64,000 nucleotides of DNA from Nephromyces sp. MM_2019. Lineage: Eukaryota; Apicomplexa; Aconoidasida; Nephromycida. Each line of letters starts with the position of its first letter. Within the stretch, counting starts at the first letter, position 1. The stretch lies in NCBI GenBank assembly GCA_015657535.1, contig JADHZB010001734.1, positions 1 to 64,000 of the forward strand, written 5' to 3'. Under the pieces are notes generated by a model that was not told the DNA's origin, searched no databases, and was given only the letters and a program-made list of their open reading frames with translations. This document shows positions 50,277 through 61,700 of this stretch, piece by piece. A program made the translations under genes and the position numbers.

Positions 50277-53200
50277 GAGTCTCTTTCATGTAGTGTTGGG
50301 TAGTATCAGCGAATGAGAGGCAAGTAGGCGGTATCTTGCAGTAGAAAATTGATGCCTCAGCGGTACCAAAAGGAGCGTCTTTGCCAACGGATGTTAGAAG
50401 GATTTTTTTTCGTCTATGTTGGAGGGATGGAGTTTTTATAAAATAATATAGCGACCGGTAATTCATGTTTGAAAACTGCGCGAATCATTGCTTACTTGAA
50501 ACAACCGAACGCCGCGCGCATCAGCTACGACTTAGAAATCAGAGTTTCGTGTACACTTTCTTGTGTGATAAGGCTTAATAAGTAGCTGGCGGTATTTGCA
50601 ATCGTATATTTGGAACTCAAGAGCAACTAGTTCATACTGTGGATCCTCTGAATAATTTGTATAGTAGTACGTACAGTGCTTTTATAGACCCTTGAACGCC
50701 AGTATCTTAAAAATTTCAGATATAATATATAAGTGGCTTAGAAACTTTTCTTAAGATTAGAGGTTGAGGAGCAAGTACATATGACGCCTTTTTCTTTTGT
50801 GCGCATGACAAAACTATTCTTTACTCAGCTACGGTTACAAAAATTCTTAAGGTTTGAGATCTACATGGATGGGAAGCCTACAATGCTTGTATCGCTGGAT
50901 AGCACATACGAATTAGCTCTTTTATATGTGCGCAGTATATTTCACCAGAGCATAGTCTGTCCATCTCGGCTTTTTTGAACAGTATCAACTCAGTAGTGAT
51001 ATTATATGGCGAGTATTTTAATAAGCGGACTTGAAGCACTGTGTAGCGTTCAAGTGCCCATTTCACCCTTCTGAGAGGCAGTACAAACCTCAATCAGGCA
51101 GCGCAGTAACAATGCCTTAAATGGATCTTTCAAACGACTCTTCGCAAACACCAAGAAGATGAGTTTCTATTGCGGTTCATAGTGCTAACCAATTATAATT
51201 CTAGCTTCTATAATTGAATATACCGTGTAATCGTGATTTCCTTCACTCATTACTATTCATTCGGCCTAACCGGCTACATGAGGCTTATTATCTTTCTTCC
51301 GAACATTTTAGCTAGCTGGATTTTTAGTATACAGCAGTAAATACGTTGGAAACCATGTTTGTGGGTGCTTAATGGTGTGGTTGAGAAAATAGCTTAGTAA
51401 ATAGCTCAAAGTTGGCCTGAAAATAAGGACATACATAAAATCTCGCTATACCCGTATGCTGCATCATTATCGTTCGTAAAGCTTGAGAAGAAACATTTGC
51501 AAGAATAGAAGTACTTAAACAAAAAAAAGTATCAGACAGAAATTACCAACTTAGCGGGAATTTTTCTCCTAAAGTCTAGCTCTGGTTGTGGATGAATGAT
51601 CTACAAGTTACTTTCCTGATCAGATGATGCCGCTATGAGTTGCTCTTATAGCGCTGAATAGTACCAACTCAAAAGCAGCATCACACGGTACCATGACTTC
51701 CATTTTCCAGCAAAAATTCACAATACTTACGATACTAATTTGTATACATGCTTCTTGTAATGTTTATAAATAGCTTCTTGTAATGCTTTTTGTACCTAGC
51801 AATTAGCTAACCATCGACTGAGGGTGAATTTTTTCGATTTAGTTTTAGCAAGTATTCATCCAAAATGAATCAGCTAAAGGAGAAAAACCTCCACATGTCT
51901 AAACATGTTCCCATATACTTAGAGGAATAGTGATGGATAATCCAAGAAGATCTGTTTTCACTTATAACCCCAATTCAATTCGGCTTAAGGGATGTGCTCG
52001 CATGAACCAGTCCTAAAATGAATGGGGTAGGCATTAACTATTAGTGTAGACTGTATTAAAGCAAGCACTGTTACGCATGCTACTGCACTCTTACCATTCT
52101 TATGCAGTACCACACAATGCTACATATTAACTACATGCGCAGAACATGGTTTTCGGTTAGTATAGAGGCAGCAGTCTATTTTTAGAGCAAACTCTACAAG
52201 GTCAATAGGTATTACCATCGTCTATAGAGCTAGGTACGCAGAACCTGATTAGATTTGCAGCATTTTGTAGAACCTATTTATGGCTTCTGTCGACTTTCAT
52301 GACTATTGGTATCCCCCGACATCATAGGGCATTTGCAAACACAAGTGATAAGTAAAACTTGCTGCCCTTACTTTATGATAGTGTGGCATGGCGCAAACAT
52401 TGTTCATCATCGCATATAGTACGTTGATACACCCCATACTGCTATTATTAACTAATTAAATTAGTTTCTGATTTTATACTTGTGTAGGTACCCTATTAAA
52501 ACCATTTAGATTAATTTCTTAATACGCTGCGTGTGAGCTTCTTACTAGGATTTGCGTATACCACAGCTCGATTTGATTATACCAGCGGCTTGCTATATAT
52601 TTAGTACGGAAGCGAATAACGAAAACAGCTGCCATCTATGAAGCCGGTGGAATGAAATAATTTAATATTCACTATTTGAACTCATGTGGCTCCTCTTGAA
52701 GCAAAGTTCTTCTGGTAACTATGAGGCCATGCTTATCTAGAGCTATGCACTTCTTGCTACTTGAGCCTATGCATGGATTTTTACACAAACTAATTTCTCT
52801 TAGCCTAATTTCGCGAAATTCTTTAGATTAGGCTGTTGTTAAGAAAGAACTCCCACAGCAATGATAATAATCCTGGGAGATGCTCAGTTTCACAAAAAAA
52901 GCTCAATTACCTCAAATGATGAATAGCTTCAGTAAAAGCACTGCATACAAACGTAAAGCAAATCTACGATACGTGACCTTTTTCACTCGATCTGCGTGGA
53001 AGTATAGTGTTGAGGATGGATGCCTTATCCCAGGCTCTTCCAATGAATAACCCCTCCGGGTCAAAAAGTCTTTTCTTTTGGACTAGAGACTTCATGCTAC
53101 TTAATGATGATCTGCTTAGATGCCATCCGTATACAGTTATTCATCCTTAAGTTCATTGATTTTACTGCAGTATGTTAAGCAACTTGGAATATTTATATAG

Positions 53201-54649
53201 CTCCTAGCACGAAATACCTCAATGTCACTAATTAAAATATCTAAATTCGGTATATATTGCATATTTTATGTGCACCATATCGAGGACACTCTTATTGGCT
53301 GAAAAGTTATTCAAGAAGCCGCATCTACGTGTTGCATGGGATTTTCTGAAAAATTCTATTGAAGGTATCCTGTTATAACAATGTGATGCACGAGCTTTAA
53401 ACCATGTCTCCTTGGCAAAGACGAAGTATGGTCATAATACCAGAGAAAACTAAAATGCGCAAACAGTACACAAGCTCAGGAGAACAGCTGATTTTCGAAA
53501 AAAAATCGAAACCATTGAGGGTGTATTATGAAGAAATATTCAAAGGTGCTTAGTATTTCTCTGTTAGAGGCATATAAGGCGTGGTGACTTTTCCTCATTG
53601 GAGTAACGAAAAAAAATTAGCAAAAAATATGAAGCTACCTTGACTTCTTAGACATGTCGCTCAAAATTCGCGTCCGGCTATAATTATGAACGACAAAAGC
53701 TTATTCTGATAAGATGATTTCCATTACTAATGTTACTTTTGTTTTGGGTCATATTGTATTAATGCAGTTTAATCATTTTTTCAAAAATTTCAATAAAAAT
53801 AGTTTTTTAATTTGAAAATTTTCAATCGAGTATCGTTACTTTTCGTGATTGCTCAGGTTACAGGAATAAGGCACTTGCTTCACTTCCCTATGTGCGACAG
53901 AAGAAGATCGACGTAAAGAAGAAATTCACGTAGGGATTTTTCAGTATATGTTCCTGTTTACTAACAATCTGCTCATTCGAAAACAGTGAAACATTGGTAT
54001 ATAGCAATATATGCAGCAAGAAGTTCCCAACATAAACAGAAAACTAACTACCACCCTACAGTAGAAGCAAAGTAACGCGGTAGATTTTTGCTTGTGTTGT
54101 CTTTACGGCATCTAATTAGAGTTTTGATTGGAATAATTCAAGGAATCCCTTACAAAAGCTGTACTGTAACTCCTAGTTTTATCGCTTCATCAATATGTTG
54201 GCTACGCATAAGTGCACTGGTTTTTAACTGCTATGAACATATGATATTTTTTAATATTTTTCGACGGAGTGCTGGTTAAATGACAAAAAACACTTTAGCT
54301 CTCCTTGAAAAAGTGATTTTTGGCTTAGTTAGTAGGGCTTAAAATATAAAACAAATATGGAATTTATCAGAGACGCCAGTTAGTAATATTTCTACGATTT
54401 TAATGTTTGAACCAACGGAATAGAATTAGCTCTCTGAGCTCATCTTTTTCTGATATATCCAAGATTTCGCCATAAGAGGAATATCAAATAGTATCCTGTT
54501 TTAATAGCAAACGTTAAGGATGCATATAAGCCTGATAATTGATGCCCCTCGATACATATTTTTCAACGGTTGAGCTTTAATATCGTATTCACTAAGGCTG
54601 ATCCTGTGGGATTACGTGATGCTCACAATTGCGCTTTGCTCGCTCGTTT

Positions 54650-54850
54650 TAGAGCACTCCGCGCTTTCTATATGTCGCCTACTGTATACATTTACTCGCT
54701 TTCTTCAGTGCACACAAACAATTCCTCATGGTTTGATGCGCTCTCTTCAGCGCACGCCCTACCTTATACATTTGCTTACTCTCTCGAGCGCACGTACACA
54801 CCATATCACCCACATTTACGCGTTGTGTCCAGCGCACACAACCAAACTTA
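54650..54850. repeat. Imperfect repeats centred on AGCGCACACA
   Basis: Four or more copies of a CTCTCTTCAGCGCACNC-type core (near 54700, 54745, 54785 and 54830), spaced about 40-50 bases. CTTATACATTTGCT and GTATACATTTACTCGCT also recur between them. A diverged minisatellite. Confidence 0.6.
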
Positions 54851-55479
54851 GCGGAACCTCGCTGGACCTGCGCTTCTCTAGTACCACAATCACATGGGTA
54901 CTCAAGGTAATAAGCCCCTAATGCTTCCGGCGCACAGCACTCTAGGCAGCTCCCTCTCTCGTGTTTAGACATTGCCTTTGCTCCCAACAAAAAAGTTCTC
55001 TAACCTTTTAAAGACAATACCATGCCAGCTCTGAGTCGTACAATACCCGCTTGAGCCACGCGAAAGCCTCTCCTGACAGTCTCGTCCAGTCTTATTACGA
55101 AGCAGCTGACCACTCACTTTCAATGTCAATATAGGGCTAAGCAAAGGCACGTCTCCAAAAAGCTCATGTACGTATTATAACACGCTCCTCCCGCATCTAG
55201 CAACTCATAACAAACTATCGATAGCCACGCTCAACTATCAGGATCATTGTGCCTTTTCACGCGGCCTGCCTCTGTTGCGCCTGTCTTTCAAGTCATGGGA
55301 TCTTCACATCTGAAACTGGAAATACCCCGAGGTACTGAGTGTTTCCAAAGTCTATCTATTAGGTAACTTTAGATGTCTTTACTTTTTTAATGATTTCATG
55401 GTTTTTCTTGGAGCCCTAGTATACATACACTCCGATTGCTGGGTAAAAGCAAGCGGTAGAAAAAGGGTCAATAGAAGCA

Positions 55480-55620
55480 CTCTTCTGTTGTTTGATATAT
55501 GTGTTCCGCAATTAAATCGATATACATTCTTTCTATTGTTTGAGATTTAGAGGTAGGTCTTGCGCAATTAAATCGGCACATATTCTTTCTATTATTTGAT
55601 ATATACGCGTGCATGTTCCT
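55480..55620. repeat. 56-base tandem repeat, about 2.5 copies
   Basis: GCAATTAAATCGATATACAT at 55508 is repeated as GCAATTAAATCGGCACATAT at 55564, each followed by TCTTTCTATTRTTTGAKAT. A third partial copy (TCTGTTGTTTGATATATG) precedes them. Confidence 0.75.
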
Positions 55621-57409
55621 CAAAGTCCCGCTGAAGTTAGATTTAGCGTTATTGGCATAGGTGAACAAGCTCAAAGTGGGGAACTCTTAATTGATTTTCC
55701 AACCTGCTAAATATGATAGAGACGGCAACTCTTTATATTATCTCCCTGCCTTTTACCAGTGGTTCTCCTATTGATGCGATTGTACGCTGAATTTATATGG
55801 CATATTTTCTTACCACGAAGAATGGCGTTTATTCTGAGCTTTAGCGATTTTCGCGATTATTGAAAATTTCATTCTGCCTACCCCCTCTTGTTACATGAGA
55901 GGCCTGGGATGAGGATTGACCATAGCCACTTTGTAAGTGGATGCCTTTCCTACAGGAACTCGAATACTACGTAGTTTACCCCCTACAGCCTGAAATATCT
56001 TTCAATATAGGAAAATTTTGGCTTTTTTGATAGTTGCTTCAAAACACTAGATGTGTTTATCCTTCTTACTACAGGCTTGTATAAAGATGCATAGTTTGGA
56101 AGTGTCTAGAAGCCCACTGAAAGGCTTTGGTCAATTTGGTGGGATTTTTTTAACGTCCTCTAATAAGTTTAAATATTATTTCCGTGATATTTGTGGATGA
56201 ATACTTAAGCGGTAGATCGTGGCTTGCATATTTGCACGGTAGATTAGAATGTAGCATAGGGGATATGGAAGAAGATGAAGATTTAGACTAGCAACTACAA
56301 AACTAAAATAAAAAGTAGAATAGCAACAATAAACTGGATTAAAATTTTGGAATTTACGTTACATTATTGCAACTGAATGATGGGGAAATACTGAAATAAC
56401 CAGTGCTTTCTCGAGGTGTTAAGATGAATTACTTCATTCGCAGGTAAAACTCAGTGGTTGTGTATATTCCTTCAACCTTTCCAAGCTTAACTAGAGATAA
56501 AGATACTGTGAAGACATAAAATGATTGCAGAAATTCAGCAGTGTGTGGATGGCTTGTACAGACGAGTTTTGGATGATTTTGAGCAGCTAGGAAGAAGTTG
56601 GGAGTGTGATACGCTCAGATTTAGTAATAAAAACATGAAAAAGATGTATAGTCTAGAAAAAAAAGTAGGCTTTGCCTGTTAAAAACAGATTTAACACACA
56701 TAAGCTAGTACTCCCAAGCTGTTGATACTTTTTTGTGCGTGAGCAGCCAAGTTTTTGATGCTAGCAAGCAAATGAACGCATGAAAAAGGTGTATACTCCA
56801 TCGAAGGAGACTTTTTACTTGTTTTCCTACTTTGTGGTAGCTTTTCCTTATGTTAAGCCTAGTGTGTGTTTCTTTCTTCCAATTGTAGGGCTAAAATTTT
56901 TTTATTTTTCCTCAGATTATTGTATTGATTTGGTCACTTCAGTATAGGCCTTTGAGTATTTTTCGTTTGGTATTTTTTTAGCATCTAATAGATAAAATCT
57001 TATGATTAATAAGAGAATCTTATTAAACCCATATAACCAGCGGGAAACCTGCTGAATCCCGATGTATCTCCCTCAATCTCCGCCCCTCTCCCATGATGAC
57101 TTTGCTTTGCTGCTCTATTTGATGCTTTTACACCCGCGTATCTATCTCCTTATTAAATCAGCTTTTTCTATGCTTTTCCCTCTAAAAGAATGGTTTTCCC
57201 GGCTATCACAGTAAATCAGAATGTGATATTCACAAAAAAACCCCAAAAGACTGTATTTTTTGTTGAATTTTGGATTTTTTGCAGGAAGAAGAGGTTCTGT
57301 TAGTTAAAGCTTATATGAGAGAATATTTTTTTAAAAGGAGAATTAAAGCATAGTGTGTGTGTCTGTACCCCTCAAGTCTCAGCCACTGTAAAGGAAGAGG
57401 ATCTTGGAA

Positions 57410-57505
57410 ATGCAGCGGCAAAGACGAGCTTCCACGGGATCAAATTTCGATCCGTCACCCCCAAAAGTTCGTCGAATATTTTTAGAAGAAGATGTCTTGA
57501 AGATG
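57410..57505 (+). other. Possible 5' exon of MSH6
   Basis: ATG at 57410 opens MQRQRRASTGSNFDPSPPKV and stays open to ATG|GTTTTT at 57505 in phase 0, the phase needed by the exon at 58794. A purine-rich block (57545-57780) lies in the intron this would create. A much shorter alternative is ATGTTGATAATG|GTTTGC near 58423. Neither is proven. Confidence 0.25.
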
Positions 57506-57544
57506 GTTTTTAGGTGGTTTAAGTGTTGGACGTTTGGAGAGATT

Positions 57545-57780
57545 GTTTGGAAGAGAAGGGGAGGGGGGCAGGAAGGGAGGGCGGTGAAAGCTGAAAGAGA
57601 AGGAAAGGGAAGAGAAACAGAGAGCAAGAGTGAGAGCAAGAGCGAGAGAAAGAGTGAGAGAAAGAGCGGGAGATAGAGGGAGAAATAGGGAGAGAAAGAG
57701 TGAGAACAAGAGCGAGAGAAAGAACAAGGGCAAAATCAAGAGTGAGAGTGAGAAAAAGAGCGAGAGAAAGAACGAGAGCT
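57545..57780 (+). repeat. Purine-rich GAGAGAAAGAGCGAGA tract
   Basis: About 230 bases of A/G-only repeats (AGTGAGAGCAAGAGCGAGAG and variants) on the sense strand, upstream of the first sure MSH6 exon. Similar in kind to the tract at 5.3 kb. The Lys/Ser/Glu and poly-Leu frames across it are artefacts. Confidence 0.8.
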
Positions 57781-58793
57781 AGAGAATTCGAGATAGAGAC
57801 AGTAAGACGATTGGAGGGGGAGATACAGAGCCTTCCGTCTTTATATTGCTAGGCTTCCTCCTTCTAGTTTTACTAACTCTATGTGTGGAGACTGCACTTT
57901 TTTGTGAGATAATCGTAGCTCGAGAAGTGTTCTTTGAGCTTTGAAATTTTGTTACCCCAAAATGACTAAAACTGCCAAGAATTTCGTGAAGTCTTTGCTG
58001 GTTTTTCCAGTAATTTGAGTACCTTTCTGTGTGTGTGTGCACCAGGTGTGTGATATCCAGCTTTTTATTTATTTGGGCCGACACTTTCTTCCTCTCTCTC
58101 ATCAAAAGTTGGTTTCAGAGCATCTTATGAAAGATTTTGATCGTATATGAGCATCCTGTTCTAATGTTTATAATGCTTCCTTACCTTTAACTATCGAAAA
58201 CATACCCAGCATATTTTAGAGCATGAGAAATCACCAGTTGTTAAACCTCCTCTACGCGATTTTCTTACTCATGTTTCTTAAGAAAGGGTACGCACACCCT
58301 GTAGACAATTTTAGTGTGTGAAAGTAGTATAGCTCAGATTTAAGGAAAAAAATACAATAAGCGGCTTTTTTTCGCACAAAAAGTCCATGAAGAACCTCTT
58401 GAAGATGTTTTGAATGTTGATAATGGTTTGCCAGTTTAATTACAGTATTTACTGCCAGAAAAGGACGTAACTTTATGTCCAGTTAACCTCTTTTTTGCAG
58501 TCTTCATGCACTTATACTTTCATTTACTTACTCCACTCTTTTTACTTTGATTTACTTCAAACAATTTTTCTCACACAATGTTTTTATTCATTTTTTTTTT
58601 ACGTTTGCTCATCTTTTTCTCTAATATACCTACCAATTTTCCCTATTTTAAGCTTTTCCCTCTGCTTAACCCTCTCTCATTCCCTCTCTCCCCGTTTATT
58701 TTTGCACAGACATTCGCTTGCCTGCACAGCTCTGATCTTTTCTTGCATAATCGCCAGGTTATTCGATACTTTTACTTTTCTATTTGCTTGCAG

Positions 58794-61700
58794 AAACAAA
58801 TATCAATACTTTCATACTTTGGAAAGAAAAGCTCTCCTAGAGTATCAGACAGTGCAGTGCATGCACCACCTAGTGCGATTTCCTCCTTAGAGGATGAAAC
58901 TTCTGTTGGAAAGCTTGATGTTTTAAAAGAGATTCTACCTGAATTAGAGCAACCTAGCCAAGGTGAAGATGTATTGGAGAGAGGAGATGAAGTTTTTTCT
59001 GCTTTCGAAGAAGCGAGTAACGAAGTGCTGAAAAATGGAGGTGAAGAATATCAGGAAGCAGTCGCAGATGTGGGGAGAAGAGAAGAGGAAGAAGTGGTAA
59101 GCCTGCATTGAAGATATTCGCTGCTGCTGTGTGTGATATATGCTGAAGATTGAATTTAGCAGCTTAAATGGAGCAAACTGATGGAGGATTTTTGTCTTTT
59201 AAAACCTGGTGTGTGAGATTTGAAGCGAAAATTCTCCAATTGGATACGATATTTAAGATTTTTGTGATTTTGATGAATTTTTAAGTGGAAAAAGAAGAGG
59301 GTTGGTGCAAGGATGAGAGTGTGTATGGGAGAAAGCACATTTTGGGATGCGTGAGGGCCCCCCTGCTAGTCTATTTGTGTGGGAATTTTGCAAATGAGTA
59401 GGTTTTTTGGGTTTTTTGTATACTTTTTCTTTGTTTGTGAAGCAGCAGCAGCTTTAGAGAAATCTAAAAAATATTCTTTAAGTCGATTTGATCTCTAAAA
59501 CTAGAGGATTTATGCGTTTGTTTTACAGGTTAGCTAGTTATTTCTGGTTTAGAGTTTTTCACATGCTGTTGTAATTTTCATGGTGTTTGTGTCTTATTGG
59601 TTGGCTTTACGTGTTTAGCAGTATGGGGTGTATATACCTCGAACTTTCGTGCCCTCTGCTACTTCTTTCTCACTTCGTTTTCTTTAAATTTGAAGCGTTA
59701 GAGAAGTTGATACTTGTTTTCTCGTGTATGTGAAAATATTATGATGAAATTTCGTCTTCTTTGAAAAGGCTGGCATTGCGTGTGTGCAGTGTCTGGCCTA
59801 GTCAATAGATTTTAGGTTGCTTATATGACTTGCAGGATGACGCCTCTCCAAGCTACTTGGATTCCGCTCCCCTACTTCCTACTACCAAAGAGATAAGGTA
59901 CTCGTATAATCCGGCGAGGTTTTTAGATTTTTGAGGAATTTTCGTGTGTGGTACTTTCACATATACACACACATTCGCGCAAGCATAACCACACACACAT
60001 AGAACTTTTTCTGGTGAAGATAAAGTATGTTTCTACGCATTAGATTAGCAAATTTGGAGCGAAAAAAATGCTTGAAGACGTGACTGATACATTTTTTTGC
60101 TATAAAAATAGTCATTCGCTGGCTAATCTTGTGTGTTTGATGTTTTTTAAGCTGTTAAGCTCCGTCACTTAGACAAACATCTACTGTTCGACTTTTTCCA
60201 GCTGTGAAGATGCCAGTACAGTACAGAATGAGCTTCAAGAGGGGAATAAGGTGCACAAAAGGAGGAAAGTTAATCTCTTTGATAGTGAAGATGGTAAGCT
60301 TTCTCATGATCCTGAAAGAATCCTCCTTGTTTACATTCTAGGAGCATTGCACACACTACCACATAGTTGAAACTCCTCTCTCTCAATCAGCTAGTTGAGT
60401 GTGTAGCAATTTTTTGATAATTATGAGTTTTAACCGTTTTTTTGCAGATATTTGCAAGTTTTTTGGAGTTGTGGGATTCGAGCCCATGACCTTCTGTTTA
60501 TAAGACATGCTCAAAACCAACTGAGCTATACTCCTTGATTGTTTTGTGCGTTTCTCTACGTTTTGCTGCCTTTAAATTCCTTCTATAGATGTGCGCATGT
60601 GTGTGTAGTCTGAGTTTGATGGCGATTATAGAGGCGGAGTTTCCTCTGCAATAGGTCTTCTTTGCATGCTCAGATGATGGCTTCATTGTTTGCAGTGTGA
60701 AGTTTTGATAGCATATCAGCTAAGAACTGTGTGTTCACTGGGAAGATACGATCTTTTGGCTACATTTTAGGGCGTAAAAACCGTATTTTGGTGTCTACAG
60801 TTTAATGTGGTATCTGTTGAGGTAGCAGGCTATTTGTTGAGATTTTCCTGCAGGTTTATATCAGAGTGTGGGTCATAGTCGTATTATAGCTTGGTGCAAT
60901 CAAGTTTTATGTTAGCAAGTCTTTTGAATAAGCGCTAGCTTGTGGGGCTGCAGTATTTTAACGATGCTTCTGAGTACTTTCAGAATTGTTAGAAGGGTTT
61001 TTAGGGGTAGCTTGAAGAAAATGAAAATTTTCTCCGTTTCTGCTGCGAAAATTTCACTGTTTCATCTTAATTGAGAGCGTGGCTTGAAGAAATCTTCAAT
61101 TTCCTCCGTTTCTGCTTCCAAGCGCTTCTCACGCCCTCATCTTCAAAATAACAAATGGCATGTTTTTTTGCTTTTTTTACTCCTCTTCCCTCTTATCCTC
61201 AACAGAAGAGGACGGTGTGTTGGTTAAATCTAAAGCAAATGATGAGAATAGAATGCAGGATCCCAACTTATTGAATGTTGTCCCGTCTATAGCCTTGAAG
61301 ATGGCGGAGAAAACGTCTTTTAAAGAAGATGATTTTCCAGGCTTTGGAGGCGAATTGAAGAAGAAAGTAGACTTTGATTTTGATGAGGAAGAAAGCAAAC
61401 TTTTTGGGGAATACACTGCTTCAACTATCATATCTTCAACTGCCTCTTCGCCTCCTCCCGCAGGTTGCAATAGTCATCTTCAAGCTGGCGATTTAAGCAT
61501 TATAAAAGCGTTTGAAGGAGGTTTTCAGGCATACACACACACGCATATGGAAGGAAAATCATCATATAACTCGTCGGTGCAAAAGTCTTCTGGAGAGGTT
61601 GTCAAGGAAGATCGAGGAAAGAAGGTGGAGGAGAGGTTTAGCGATCAAAAAGGGGTGGAGGCACAGATGCGGTGAGTGGAGGGATGGGAGTGATGGGTTT

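Larger units (their letters stand above)
50277..57403. other. Largest stretch without a supported gene
   Basis: About 7 kb of AT-rich sequence. A 65-codon ATG frame at 50781-50978 (plus; MTPFSFVRMTKLFFTQLRLQ) is the best small candidate. Two tandem-repeat patches lie at 54.65 and 55.5 kb. The rest shows no exon I can support. Confidence 0.35.

Noticed and set aside
57379..57739. Leu/Ser-rich minus-strand and Lys/Ser/Glu-rich plus-strand frames
   Set aside because: Produced by the purine tract at 57545-57780; no hydrophobic-helix spacing or splice support.
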